DNA of 64,000 bases, taken from positions 744,001-808,000 of the forward strand of contig OZ017758.1 in assembly GCA_963969365.1 (NCBI GenBank). The letters are read 5' to 3'. Positions 9,140 through 22,700 of this stretch are shown one piece after another (position 1 is the stretch's first letter; each line of letters begins with the position of its first letter). The position numbers and the translations under genes are program-made. Origin of the DNA: Asterochloris sp. CNOR1 (lineage: Eukaryota; Chlorophyta; Trebouxiophyceae; Trebouxiales; Trebouxiaceae). The notes under the pieces were generated by a model. It was not told the origin of the DNA, searched no databases, and saw nothing but the letters and a program-made list of their open reading frames with translations.

Positions 9140-12100
9140 ATGCCTGTTGAGCCAACTCGCAAACGCAGGAAGTGGGACCAGCCTGCCCCTGCGCTCGCCA
9201 GCAATGGCCAGGCTGCAGTAGCCGCTGTCCAGCCCCAGGGAGCCCCAGGCATCCCAGATGACGCTGTTGAGAGGGCCAAGAAGCAGGCACAGGAGGTTGT
9301 GGCCAGGATCAATGCGGTGAGGCTGCTACACTGTTGTGCGCCCAGATCATGGCTGTGCAGACTGCACAAACCCTGCACCCTCACCTCCACAGCCTGGACA
9401 GGCATGCGTGGTCCCGCTGCAACCCTGCTGCACTGCCCTGCAGCATTCTGCTGACCTGCATGAGTGCACTGTCACCCATGCTGCCTGCACTTGCAGCGTT
9501 CACCCCCCGCTAACCCTGCAGGCGCTGACTGGGAAGGGACCCAAGCTGGGGCGCATGGCAGAGGAGTTGGATCCTGTGCACGATGAGGTTGTGATCAATG
9601 ACTGCCCCCCAGGAGTGCGCTATCAGCTGACGAAGAGGACCCTGCATGTGAGCCCACATGAAATATTGCTGCTGATACACAGTAGGACATTGGTCCACCA
9701 GCAGGCATGGCTGTCCTGCCACAGCTGGGGGCTGTGAGCTGCCTGGCCTCACTGTACTGGCCTGTGCCAGGCTGCCACTGGGCAAAGGAAACATGTGTCA
9801 GCAGGCCTCCTGTCACAGTTGCCCAGCACGTCCGCTGCAGACTGTGTCCTGCACAGGGCGGACAGCTTTGTGCACAACTCAATTACAGCCTGAATTGGGT
9901 TCCTGATGCATGCAGCCCATTCCTGGATGTTACTTCAATGGCGGCAGCAAAATTTGGCATGTGTCACTGTGCAGGAGGAGGTTCAGCGCCGCACCAACAC
10001 GGTGGTTGTGATTAAGGGGCGCTATATTGCGCCAGGGAAACCTGTGGATGACCAGGAGGGCCCGCTTAGACTGCTGGTCAAGCCAGGCCACATGCCGCCG
10101 GTGAGGAGTCTCCGTTTGCTGAGAACCTCATCTTTGGCCTGTGGGAATTTCCTCAGGCTGCTGGTGAAGGCGAGCCACATGCCACCAGTGCCGTCATGGG
10201 GGATTGGTGACTAGGGGCGCCAGCGGCCCAGGGCAAACTGTGTCCTGCCTGCGGCTGCCTGCCTGTTGTATGCCACTTGCCCAATGCAAGTCCTGCAGAT
10301 AGACAGAAGGCAGGCCCTGTGATCTCTGTGGCATCTGACCTCGTGAGCGCCTGGGCTGCTGCATGTTGTCTGCGGGAACACTCTGCCGGCTGTGAGCCAC
10401 ATGTTATGGTTGCTTGGCATCTCTGAACGCCAGACAGAGTCCCACCTGGGCCCTGTGCATGCAGGACGATGGGCTGCGCAGGAGGGCGGTGGGGCTGGCC
10501 GTCGCCGAGATCAACAATGTGCTGAACAACCGGCCCCTTGGGTACGGGCTGGAGGGACCACAGCCGGGCCCTCACCAGGGGCCACACCTGGGTCCTCACG
10601 GACCTGGGCCTCTCGGCCCAGGCCCCCATGGCCCAGGCCCCCACGGCATGCAGGTGGGTCCCAGCAGCTGCAGGAAGGCCAATTCAAATGCATCACAGCA
10701 GCAGCTGCTGCTGGCAGCCCTCTGCCAAGGGCGCACAGTGAGAGTCAGCTGCAAATGTCAGTGGTCTGGTGATATGCAGATCACCTGATTGCACCTCGAC
10801 CGCTCCCTCATATTCCCCTGTGCAGAGGCGGGGCGCAGGCGCAGTGCCACAGAGGCACAGCAGGTGCTGCTGTTCTTTTCCCTGTGCAGAGACAAGGATT
10901 GCACCAGTGCTGCTCTTCAGTCAAAGTGTCAAGCTGGAAGCCAAAATATTCCCGTGCAGGGCCAAGGGCAAGTAGGTGCTGCAATGTCGATCTGCCCCAA
11001 GCTGATGCATGACTTGTCATGTGCAGGGTAGGCCCGGCCCCGGCCCTGGCCAGCAGGGGCCAAGGCCTGTGCCAGTGCAGCAGCAGCCGCCCCCGCAGCC
11101 TGCAGGGCCGCCCCACACTGTGTCACTTTACATTGGGGTGGAGGCGCCCCCTGAGTGGAACCTGGCCAGGAGGATCAAGGGCGAAGGTGTGCATGCCAGC
11201 TGCAGTCTTCGTGCTGCCTGCAGGGGTGCCTGCCGCGTCCCTGCGCATGCTGCCGCTGCGCGCGTCAGTGACAATGGTGCCCAGTCCATAACAGCAGCCT
11301 GCACTTAGCTGCATGAGCCGGTGGCATGCAGACACGCACTGCATGGCGTTTCTGTGGGTTGAGCCTTGCTGCAGGTGGGGTGGGTGGACTGTGTGGGCCC
11401 CTGTTCTGACCGCAGGTCATTGATGGCTTGACCGTACCTGCAACCTGCAACCTCGGGCAGCAGCAGGCACATCACTGCACTACAGCGCTGAGCAGCAGTA
11501 AGGCTGCTGCATGTTATGCTGCCAGACCTGGACTGCAGCTGCCTGCCCCCCCTGGCTGCAGGTGACGTGTTCATGCGCCACATTTGCAGCACAACAGGAG
11601 CAGATGTGGTCCTCCGTGGCCGGGGCTCAGGCGAACATGAAAGGTGTTTCTGCAGGGCCTGGCGCTGAGCCTCACTCACTCTGCAATCTCTTCGCAGGCC
11701 TGCAGGCTGAGAACTCACACTGAGGCTGCCCATGCCTGCACTGCCTGACTGCTGCTGCCTGTAGCACCCACCACGTTGCCAAGGTTTGCGCCAGCTGTGC
11801 AGGTGGCAGGATCTCTGGTGAGCCGGTGCTGCCTGGCCTGCATCCAGCCACTTGCACCATCACTGTTTGAGTAGGACCCAGTCAGAGGTGCCCCCACACC
11901 AGGCTTCTGTATCTGCAACCGCTGAGAAACAGCCGCCCAGCTGCCCTCGTCAGCAGCACTCAGCAAGTTTGCTTCCTCCGGACCCAGCGCATGGATAAGA
12001 GACCTGCCCTGCCTGCAGTGCCCTGCACCTGTGCGGCTGCCTGCTCACCCTGTGGCCCCCGCCCTGTGCTGCAGTGTGGAGCCGCTGCACCTGTTTGTCA

Positions 12101-15100
12101 GCTGCGTGAACCCCCACAAGTTTGTTGAGGCGCGGGATCTGTGCACCAACCTGATCGACACAGTCCGGGCCGACCACAAGCAGGCCTTCACCCCAAAGCC
12201 TGTGGCGCCTGTCATCCACGCTCCCCCTGCTGGTGGGCTGCCCCTGCCTGTTGTGACGCTGGACCCACCAACAAGCCTCCATGCCCAGGCCTTTAGCGAC
12301 TGTCATGCATGCATTTCCTCAATCCTCTCCTCCTCCTCCTGTGCTGCTCAAGCAGCCAGCTGTGCGCTGCCACACTGCCGTTCGACTGCGTGCTGACAGC
12401 CTTGAGCATGACCCTACTGCCCTTGACATCCCTGTCAAGGCTTGAGGGACGCTGGGCGTTTGATGGGGCACCTACCAGGTCCTCCATGTGCAAATCTGCA
12501 GGGTACAGCGAGCCCCCACCTGCACTGGCTACACCAGCCCCAGCTCCGGCGCAGCAGCCCCAGCAGGCTCCACCGCCGCAGGCCCAGGGCCAGCCACAGC
12601 AGCAGGGCGCACAGCAGGGAGGGCAGCAGGGCCCCCAGCAGGGCCCGCAGCAGTCCCCCATGCACCAGGTGAGCCTTGGCAGGTCTGCACGCAGGCAGCT
12701 GCATGCCTCCAGGCTCAGCTCCTTCACGTGATGGCTGCTTTCTGTGAGGGACAAGACACCGCCAGCCCTGCAGGGAGGGGAGTCAGCACTCAACATGGCT
12801 GGTGTAGGCACACCTGACACGTGCCCTGTGGGTGGCGCACCTGCTGGCTGTGTCACTGCTGCTCTGCAAGCAGATAAGGCTGACATCTTGCATCATGCCT
12901 GCCTTCATGTTGCGCTGCCCAGCTTGGTGGCTCATTCACAGTTTGTGAAGGCAGCTGCTCTGGCAGAACTTGTGAGGCGTCCAGCCCAGCAGCTTTGCAA
13001 GAGCTAGGAGCATCACAGGGTTGTTCATATATGGGCTGATGTGCTGCAGGGGCATGCTCCGCAGCAGGGCCAGGGCCAGCAGTATGGCCCTCCACCTGCC
13101 CAGTCTGGGAATGAGTCGCCTGCACAGGCACCTCAGCCCCCCCCACAGCCGCAGTACGCTCCTCCGCTGCCGTCCAGCGGGCCGCTGAGCGCGGGGTACG
13201 GCTGGCCAGGCCAGGAGCAGGGCTCAGGTGGGTATGCCAGTGCCGCGCTGAACCCTTGCATGAGTCACGTCAAGATGCGAGACACCATGAACATGCAAGG
13301 AGATAGGCGGACTCTGCTGCCTGCTTGAAGGGTGCAGGCCCAGGCTGCCCAGCTTGTCAGATTGTATATTCCTGCCCTGAATCGGCTGAAGTTGGCATGG
13401 GTGCAGACCATTGCCCTGACGTGGCCACCACTGCTGCTGCCTGCAGGTCAGCCAGAGGCGCGACAGCCTCAGCAGCAGCAGCAGCAGCAACAGGCGCTCC
13501 CACCATCTGCCCCGCTGCCTGCTGGGGAGCCACCACTCCCCTCAGATGCCCCACCGGAGTCAGCCACCCAGCTTGCGCCACAGCGCGCTGAGCAGCACAG
13601 GCGCCAGCAGGCATCGCCGGCCGCCCAGGGGCAGGCACCCAGCATTCCCCCACCTGGGTACAGCCAGTACATGCAGGCCCCCCCAGGGTGAGCCTCTCTC
13701 AGAACTAGGAGACCTCAGTGAGACTTACAAGCTGCATGCACAAGAGACCAGGAGCACGTGCCTGCCCTCTGCATTGCAAGCAGGTGCATCAGGCCGGCAG
13801 CATTCAGGAGCAGAGACGTGTGGTAGTGTCATGCAGATCCATGGGCCGGCCTCTAGGTCCAAGCCCTATGTTTGTGGGCCGGCCTCTGTGATCCACAGCC
13901 CTGTGGTGTCAGCGTCTGCCGCTGCTGATGCACACTGCCTGTTGACCAGTCTGCGCTGGCTCTGCAGGCCTGCACCGTACCAGTACCCGCCTGCCTCGGG
14001 GGCTCTGCCACCCTTTGCTGGTGCTGGGCCACCAGGGCACGTCCCGCCCCAGATGGCGCCCTATGGGCAGCCCCCCTATGGCTATGTACCTGTTGCTGGG
14101 CCCTGGGGAGCACCACCCTACCAGCCAATGCCAGGAGCCTACCCGCCTCCAGGTGAGCTGCATGCTGCTGATATTGTATACATGCTGCTGATAGCGCAGC
14201 TGACAGCAATGAGCGCAGCTTGAAGGCTTTCGACTGCACGTGATACGGAGCCCAGTCGCTGAAGCAGCCCTGTGTTTACCCTGCTGGCTGCAGCGGCGTC
14301 ATGCATGCATGCACCTGCTGCTGCTGATGCAACTCATCGTGTCTGGCACTGCTCGGCCTGCATAGTTGGAGCGCGTCCCTGCTTGCCCCGCTCGCATCAG
14401 CTATGACAGTGCTGCACCTATTCAAGACTAAGCAGCCCCTGAGGGGGCCCCTACAAGCCACGTCTGCACGAAGTGCCCCTCAAAAGGCTTCTTGATGACC
14501 TGCAGGTGCGTACGGCATGGCTCCTGACGGGCGGCCACTGCAGGCAGCGAGCCATGCACCTCCCTACGGTGGGGGCCCCCCGCAGAAGCAACCCCCAAGT
14601 CCTGCTGCCGCCCGGCAGGAGCAGCAGCAGGAGCGCAAGCGCCGTTTCCAGGAGAGCAAGGAGCCCCCTCAACATGCGCAGCAGGTGAAAGTCTACAGGC
14701 TGGCCCTACTGGCAGCCTCACGAGCGGAATGACCACGCAGCATGTACGACCTGGCATGCACAGCATGGGAGACGCGCTGTTTGAGCCCTTGGCATCCTGC
14801 ATGGCATGCAGCTCCCTGCATCAATAGTTATAAAGAGTCACAGCAGCTCCGTAGCTTGTAAGCAGGGCTGAGCTTTTGCCACTTGAGCTGCATCACTGCC
14901 TGCTGCAGTGACCATAGAGCTGATGGCCCTACTCCTGCTGCAGGGGCCTCCCCTTAACCCATACGCCCAGTTGCAGCAGCAGGCACCTCACCACAATGGG
15001 CCCATGTATGGGCCCTCCAGGCCTCCCCCGCAGATGGTGCCTCAGCAGCAGCAGCGTGGCCCCATGGGGCCGCCCCCATCCAGAGGCCCCCAGCGGCAGG

Positions 15101-15352
15101 GCATGATGGGCCCACCACCACCCCGCCAGATGGGTGAGTTTGTGAAGGCACCATGGGCAGCCCTGCATCCTCAATGCATTGTGGCTTATCACAGCAGCAG
15201 CTGATGTGTCCCAGGCACGTTCTTTATCATGATTGACCATGCAATTGGAGACATGAAGCCACAATTTTTGGTATTCTGCAGGTGCAAGGCCTGGTGCAGT
15301 CATGACAAGTGGTGGCTTCACAGGCTTGGTGGCATATGGGGACGATGAGTAG
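9140..15352 (+). CDS. KH-domain RNA-binding protein, KHDC4/BLOM7 or plant RIK type
   Basis: Fourteen exons: 9140-9316, 9522-9647, 9975-10100, 10465-10653, 11027-11186, 11562-11643, 12075-12232, 12502-12668, 13050-13227, 13447-13687, 13968-14152, 14506-14684, 14944-15133, 15282-15352. They close in frame to 742 residues. The start MPVEPTRKRRKWDQPAPA is typical of KHDC4, a splicing-associated protein. Exons 2-4 form one KH-like region (DEVVINDCPPGVRYQLTKR, then RTNTVVVIKGRYIAPG). Exons 5-7 form the second: YIGVEAPPEWNLARRIKG, GADVVLRGRGSGE, EPLHLFVSCVNPHKFVEARD. The rest is low-complexity Pro/Gln/Gly with a CAG run near 13470 and ends GGFTGLVAYGDDE, like plant RIK. A role in pre-mRNA splicing is inferred from the family. 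It converges on the transporter gene with 133 bp between stops. Confidence 0.9.
10152..10191 (+). repeat. Intronic echo of KH-gene exon 3 end
   Basis: About 50 bp after the real exon 3 donor, the sequence CTCAGGCTGCTGGTGAAGGC, continuing to a GCCACATGCC core, repeats the end of exon 3 (about 10062-10103). The copy carries CAGTG where the real donor is CGGTGAG, so its donor is weakened. Confidence 0.6.
13463..13493 (+). repeat. CAG repeat in coding sequence (polyglutamine)
   Basis: A run of CAG/CAA codons in exon 10 of the KH gene encodes a short polyglutamine tract flanked by Pro-rich sequence. Confidence 0.8.
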
Positions 15353-15485
15353 CTTCAGCCGGATCCAGACACCCTTGAGGCATGTTTGTACAAGTCAATG
15401 GGCATGAGGCATGTTCAGAACAACTGGTTTGCAACAAAGGTTTTGGTGGTCATCTCACAGTAGTTCACTACAGTCACGGGGCTCA

Positions 15486-18400
15486 TCAGAAATCCTGTTC
15501 TTTACCGCTGCCCCCAATGAAGAATGCTGCATAGCCTAGACAGTATACAACTGAGACACTTTGCCATACAAGTTGCCAGCTGTCTGTGGCGTCCAGCAGC
15601 AGGCCTGCATGTGGGTCAAAGTAAGCAACTGTGGCATTGAGCGACACAGGTCACCTGGTCTTGCAGCATACACTTACCAGTCAGGTAGACAGCAGTTGCG
15701 CCCGCAATGCTGGCTGAAGCATTAGTCAGCCTGCACATGGGCAGGGCAGTGACTGTGTTGCAATGGTGCGGTCAGGGCCGTAGCCTGGTCTGCCGCAGCG
15801 AGTGCAGGGGTTGGCGCATGTGCAGCAAAAGATCTCCATGAGGCGCAAAACACTGAGCTTACCTGTATGCTGCTTCTGCACAGCCCAGATGGAGCCATGT
15901 ATCTCACACATAGCTGCTACTCACTCGACACAAAATACAAGTGGGTCTCACCCAAAAAGAATTCCTGAGTACTTTGGGCTGAGGTCCTGATGGTTGGACC
16001 CATACCCGGCAGCTTGAAAACCCCCTAGTGCCAGTGTGCCTGTCAGCATACTGGCAGCCAGGGGAAATCCAGCATCTGCAATGTGACACACACAGGGTCA
16101 AGCTGCCACTGGCAATTTTGCGGGTGACATCAGTGAACACCCAGCGGATAGCATCCAGGGGCACCTGGCACCAGGCAGCCATACATGGCTTTGCAGGCAG
16201 GCACCCACCTTCTCCATGTGTCCACAGGACAGTGAGGCAGGTGGCAGGGCCCAGGCTGGCGATGCCCTGCAGCAGGCATGCACAGGCAGGCGTGGGCTCT
16301 TTGTGAGTTGCAAGGTGTTCTCCAGGTAGGCAAGCAAGAGCAGGTTCTGAAGGGTCGCCCATCCATGGCCACTGCCTATATCACTCCCACAAAGCATGGG
16401 CAGGTGTCAGCACTGCAAGCAAGGCATGCAAGGCCGGACGCAGAGATGCTGTGCACTGACATGGCCGCTATCAGGGCAGCTGTGCACATTACCGGGCCGC
16501 ACAATGCCTATGACAACTTCAGCGCAACAGCAGCAGCAACGCCTCACCTGCATGAGTTTGCGGGTGGCAGTGGTGCTGAGGATGCCCTTGTTGATGAGCG
16601 CGTCGGCGCTCCATCCGGACACAAGGGCCAGCAGGAAAGTACAGGCCCTGCACACAGACAAACAACGCCAGGGCGCAGTTCAACACTAGGGTGTGCCCCA
16701 ACTATGAGCCACAAAACGGCGCGCCAGCAAGGTTGCGAGGAAGCTCTGCTCACCAGGGCAGACCGCTGAGGAAAGAAGACTGCGTCACGCTGAGGCCCCA
16801 CTCCTGCAGGCAGGCAGCCAGCAGTGGGGTTACATAACAGGCAGGCAAACAATCCTTCCCGAGCACAACGACAGAGCAGCAGCCAGAGTGAGGTGCAGCT
16901 GGAGGCAGGACAGAGATGCTGCTTGCAGCCCCTGGAGCTCGAGCCAGGCGGCGCCAAAGCAGCATGGAACAGGGTTTCAGCAGTAACGCTGTCGAGGCAT
17001 CTCCTCACTGAGGCAGGCCCACAGCAGCAGGCAGTGCCGGGCAGAGCCCTTGCTGAGCAGCAGGCAGCTGTGAACAGCAAACTCTGGCTGTGGCGCCCTC
17101 TTTGCTGGGCAGCATGCAGTGCTGAAGCAGAAAGGACCCGGCAGTGCTGCTTTGTGGCATTCGGCTTACTCAGCAGCATGCCGTGCTGACTGAGGGCTCC
17201 AGCAGCGCAGCTCTGGGACACCCCGCCAGCATGCAGGCACTCACTGATGCATAGTAGGAAGGAAGCCAGGAGAGGCATACAAGGGGCCCCACGCCAAAGG
17301 AGCAGTGAACGAGCAGCAATGAGATGGAGGGTTTGTTGCGACTGATGCGTTTCCATGGCACATCTTGCAGGCTCCGTATGACCTTCTCCTCCTCGCCCCT
17401 TGCAGCTGCAGGAAGCCACAGCAGTCAGCAGGGACAGCTCAGGAGGCAGGCAGACTACGCCTTGCACCAGTCAATGAAATGTGACGCCGGCTCAAGGTGG
17501 CTGCGCACCACCCTTGTGGACACAGATGCCGAGACCAAAGCAAAACAGAGCACGAGCTGTGCACCATGCTGCTGCCCAGCTGGGGCCTACCTGCGGCCCG
17601 GGCTGAAGCTGACTGCGGCGCCTCCTTAGGTACGAGCGGGATCCAGGCAAACAGCCAGGTCAGGCCAAGAGAGCCGAAAACCCAGAATGCGGTGGGCCAG
17701 CCAAAACGCTCGATCAGCAGCGGTGAGATGCCCAGCGCAACGATGTTGCCAACCTGCACAGTGGCAAAGTCTGTTTGGCAGGAGACTGGCGCATGTCATT
17801 TGCTGCTGAGAGACACTGCTGTCCAATGCAGCTTGGTGCCGACATATGAGGTTGCAAACTGCCCATGCAGCGACCCACCTGCCCTGCTGAGTATGCTAAG
17901 CCCAATGAGCGCGATTTGCTGCTGGCCGGCACCCAACTGCGGCCGAACGTTGAAGGTCAGTCAGCGAGTCTGGGGTCAACAATCTGGCCCTGGATGACTA
18001 GAAGCACACAGCTCAGAGTTGAGCAGAGACAGTGTCCCACAGGGAATGCTTTCTCAAGACTTTGCACTGTACATTGCTCGTCCTCTGAGGCCAGGCTGCT
18101 GACAGCAAAGAGGGCCATGCCCTGCTGGTCAACAAGCTAGAAGCTGGGTGCACAGGCCCACTTACTCTGAGAAGAGGCTGCTGATGGCGGGGAAGGCCAC
18201 CCCCTCGCCCATGCCCATGGCTGCGCGGCAGACCATCAGGGGCACCAGCGCCAGCCCTAAGGAGGCAGCTGTTGGCGTCAGGCAAGTGAACACAGACCAC
18301 ACAATCACTCCGGCAGTGAGCACCTGCAGCAGCGACAGACAGGCCATGAGAGGGCAACCAAAAGGGGACGGATGCGCATGCACTGCCTGCCGCTGAGCTA

Positions 18401-19402
18401 CAGGCACCCCTGGCCACAAAGCAGCATTCAGGTGGCAGAGTATTCTGCTGCATTCTGCCCTGCGGCTCCTGGCTGGCCCTCATCATCGTACAATGGCCCT
18501 CATCATCGTACAGTGTGGAACAGCTGCACAAAAACTGCTGGCCAGTGGACCTGCCTGCTTGCTTGAGTAGCGTGTTGCCACGTAGCCGCCGACCAGATTT
18601 GTCACAGTGTCTGCAGACGTGGTGTCCGGTGTCAGTGCCTGACAGGTCAGCACAAGCACACTGGTGTGCATCACTGCATGCGTGCTGTGCCAGCTGCAAA
18701 GGTCTGCCATGCAAGCAGTCAAGGGGAGACGTACAGCCTACAAAGAATGCGCTGGAGATGGCTCCTTTGGCTGAATCGGTCCAATCAAACTCCTTTGCCA
18801 TCGGCACAATGGCGACTGAAATGGAGGCTCTGCAGTGGCGGCAGCTCATGATTGCTGCTATGCATCATCATCTTTGTGCCAGTTGAGACAGCATTATGAC
18901 CACGCACTGTGCTCTGGCAGCACCACGGCTGCTTGTGGCAGCTGCACCGGCAACAGAGCAGTGTACTGTGCTCTCGCAGCCTGCAGGCTTGCCTGTCAAT
19001 GGAGCAGATGAGGCTGACAAGGGCACACAGCCCAACAATGAGTTTGTAGTCTGTGGGTGGCTTCTCAGCAAGAGCTGCTCCACCAGCTGCAGCCAAGGGG
19101 AGCAGCTGAGGACAGTCACGGCTGAGGACTCCAGAGCTGCGGAGAGATGCAGCTTGCATTTGCATACCGCCATCGCTGCTCGGACCAGCAGTCAGGGTGG
19201 ACTCCCTACGCTCCTCCAACTGCTGATTGGCAGCGTCACTGTGCTTCTGCAGTCCCTCCTTGCTGGTGCGCACTGCCACGCTCCTGTGGCTCCATTGTTG
19301 CACTGACTGGCTGGATGCTCTCCGCTTCTTATAGTACACTGTCGATTTGCATAATGCTGCAGGTGGGATGTGATGGCATGCCTGATGATGGAGAGCAGAC
19401 AT
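15486..19402 (-). CDS. PHT4-type organellar phosphate/anion transporter (MFS)
   Basis: Thirteen exons (complement): 18993-19402, 18735-18829, 18558-18610, 18166-18323, 17879-17936, 17591-17753, 17245-17405, 16754-16803, 16548-16647, 16209-16266, 15952-16039, 15678-15730, 15486-15604. They total 521 residues, right for a 12-helix SLC17/PHT4 protein. About 115 residues rich in Ser/Ala/Arg precede the first helix and look like a plastid transit peptide. Family landmarks are SISVAIVPMAKEFDW, CRAAMGMGEGVAFPAISSLF, LLLVHCSFGVGPLVCLSWLP, SNHQDLSPKYSGILFG and LTNASASIAG. Transport of phosphate or organic anions across a plastid membrane is inferred. Intron 1 has a GC donor. Exon 3 must end at 18558 to keep phase, which gives a non-canonical CA donor and is the one unresolved junction. 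Divergent from PRP19. Confidence 0.9.
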
Positions 19403-19771
19403 GCTGCTGTCCTGCTTAGGGGTCAGGGAGGTCCTTGCTGAGGGGTCAGGAGAGTTTGACAGTCAGCAGAGCAGAGATCAGATCCAAAGATGCAGGTTAC
19501 ATGGGTACTTGCATGAGGCAGAGATGCCTCTTGATGGCTGAGAATACAAGCTGGACTGCCTGTGTAACTTTTGCGTTCCTGGAACTCTGGCTGATGATCC
19601 ACCCCTGTCCGATCTCTGAGGCGCCGCTGCAGCAAAGCTGCCTTAGAGGCAGATAGCCAGACCAACGGCAGGGCTCGGCGGCGAGACAGCATCCCGTGAG
19701 GCTTCCCGACTGGCACCACCGGCGCCAGGGGAGACCGCGGAGAGCCTCAGCAGCGTGATCCAGTGCCTGCC
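19403..19771. promoter_or_regulatory. Divergent promoter region, PHT4-like / PRP19
   Basis: 369 bp between the two start codons of divergently transcribed genes. It must contain both promoters; I recognise no specific element. Confidence 0.5.
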
Positions 19772-22700
19772 ATGCTGTGCTCAAGTAAGGAGAGGCATAG
19801 GTCGTCCTGCCTAGCAGCACCAGTTGCTACACGTTGCCTGCTTGCCCTGCTTGTAAAGCGCCGCGCATGTGCTCGCACGCCCAATGAGCAGCTGTCTGCA
19901 TGCAGCATGGTGCAATGTGTGCAACTCTTTGCTGCACACCCAATTTCTGCTTCAGACAGTGCGTGCCTGCCATGCAGTCTCAGGTGTGGTGCCAGAGGAG
20001 CCTGTGATCACCAAAAATGGCCACTTGTTTGAAAAGCAGCTGATCGAAAAGGCGATTGCGGTGCGAAGGCTGCTCTGTGTCCATGCTTTGAAGACCTTCA
20101 TACAATTGCGGCCTTGCCTCACATCGTTGTGCGCATGTAGGACACTGGCAGGGACCCCATAACAGGCGAGGAGCTCAGTAAAGATGACCTCATACCAATC
20201 AAGGACAATAAGGTGTTACCCTGCATTGCGCTCAGATTTTCAGTGTGCAGCTTTGCCTTGTTGTTCTTGGGTCGCACTGAGCCCCTTCTGTGCCTGTGCA
20301 GGCTGTCAAGCCCAGGCCGATCACAGCCACCAGCATCCCTGGCCTCCTGACACTGTTCCATAATGTGAGCACACACGCGCGCTCCTCCTGCAGGAGGCAT
20401 CGTCACCTGCTGCCGTCTCTTACCGGCGTTCCTGCAGGCAACATACCTGCACATGTCAGCACCAGAGCCTGCAGTACTGCTCAGCCCAGCAGGCTGTTTG
20501 GCCTGCATGACGGCAGCCACCAATCCTGCTGCCGGTCTGACCGATGCAGGAGTGGGACGCTGTCATGCTGGAGCACCACGAGCTGCGCAAGCAGCTGCAG
20601 CAGCGCAATCAGGAGCTGGCGACTGCGCTGTACGAGCATGATGCAGCAGTGCGGGTGATTGCCCGCTTGGCACGGGAGCGGGACCAGGCGCGGCAGGTGA
20701 TCTGGGAGCTGGGCAATCCACCTGTGCGGCACGCTGCTATTCTGAAAGACCAGATGCTGCCTTCTGCAAGTAGACACAGAGCCTGTATGAAGCCTCTGGC
20801 CGCAGCCTGGGGTATATTACGGACAGCTCAAATGATCGCCTTAGGTCATCACAGCTTGTGATTCTTCCGCCCCACGAGCGGCAAGGCAGTCACAGCTGCT
20901 GCACCTGGGGTTTCAGCTGCCTACGCATCTGGACTGCAGGCGCTGGAGACGCTGCAGGCTGCAGGGCCTCAGCCCATGGCCAACGGCAAGCGTGCCGCTG
21001 AGGAGATGGAGCCAACGGAGCGGCCTGATCCCAAGAGGGTGAGCTGTGCACATGAGACAACACAGGAGCTGTTGCAGTGGGCCCTCCCCAGCTGCTGGCT
21101 CACCGCAAGCTGTATGGTTTTGTGCTGACCAAGGCGCCAGCCCTCCTTCTGAATGTGCCCTACAAGTCGCAACCAACAGGTAGTGAGTCCTCTTAAGCCA
21201 CCCCCTTCAGTCCCGCATGCCTCAAACAGTGAGCGACCTGCCCTGGAAAGGAGCTGTTTCGCTCCTGCGATGCCCTCCCTGCCTCTGTCGTCAAACGGTG
21301 TGCTCTGCCTGCAGGTCAAGACCGATGGCATTCCGGAGGCCATTGTGGAGGAGCTCATTGCGCAGTCCAAGGAGCTGCAGGCAGGCCGCAAGCAGAAGAC
21401 GTATGTGTCTGAGACGCTGGCCACCGCAGAGGAGGTGCAGAGGATGGCATTGACGAGCTCTCACCCTCTGCACAAGACCACCCAGGTGGGAATGTCACAT
21501 GGGAATGTCACGTGTTCACGGTAGCAATTGCCAGCTAGAGGTTCTGTGGTGCACCTGCTGCTGCCAGTGGCAACATGGCAATGCCTTGAACCACAGTTGC
21601 GCAGCATGTGATTCACAGGCGATAGGCCTGAACCTGAAGTTGGGTCAAGCTGGGCGCTGGCTTGGCAGGGCCACGGCTTGCGCTGCTGCAGCCAGGAGAG
21701 CACATTGCTGCCAGCAGTGCAGCATGCTGGAGCTCAACTGGTTGTCTAGGGTGATGCGCGGTGGCCTGGTCAGACTGTCCAACAGCACGCAGGCCCGTGC
21801 CTCACTGCGGAGCAATGCCATGTGCTGTGTGGTGCCTGACCGTTGAGCAGACCAGAGCAGTGTTGCTACAGGGTGGCATCCTGTCCATCGACATGGACCC
21901 CACAGACCCCGGTGTGGTAGCCACCGCTGGCATGGACCACAATGTTCACATCTTCAGCAGGCAGGTCCTTGCCTTGTTGCCAGCCTCTGATTGCCTGCGC
22001 CATCTGCTTCTTTTGCAACAGTCATCTTCAGCCACACCATGCAGTCTGGTCTGGCTGTAGATATTTGTGCGCTTTGTGACGGAAGGCGCTGGGGCTGGCG
22101 CCGCCTCCTGTGCTGCCTCCCAGTACGGCCATCTTTTGTGTCTCCCCTGACTTGCCTCCTGCACTTGCACATCCTGCTGTGAGGATGTGTCAATGGCTTT
22201 GCCTTGAAGCTAACATTGGCTCTTGATGTGTTTGGCAGAACTGAGAAGCGTGTCCTGAGCGACCTGATTGGGCACAGCAAGCGGGTCAATGCCGTGGTCT
22301 TTTTGGGTGGCGACAGGGGTAGCACAGAGGCTGACACCGAACGCTTGCTGGCAACAGCATCCAGCGACAAGCTGGTTAAGCTGTGGGCAAGCACCGGCTC
22401 CAAGGCAAAGTGCATGGTGGGTTGGGTTTGGTGAAGCTGTGCACAACAAAGCCAGTGCTGCCCTCTGCCACATACCGGTACTGCCAGTGTGGCACACTTG
22501 CTGATGAATGCTATTGTGCTGCCCGAAGCTGCTTGCAGACCAGCCTGACGCTGCTGCAAGCTGTCTTGCCTCCACAAGCTGCTTTGCCAGCGCAGGGGCC
22601 GCATTGTGACGACTCTGATGACGCTGCAGCAGCCATTGCTGCATTTCTCATCCTCCAGTGTCCCTTGCCAGCCAGCAGTGGATCTTCTCACAGGAGGCTG

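Noticed and set aside
16544-17467. Minus-strand open frame of 307 codons as a single gene
   Set aside because: It crosses two PHT4 exons and their introns; the true exons within (16548-16647 and 16754-16803) are joined by phase and family alignment, and the rest is not transporter-like.
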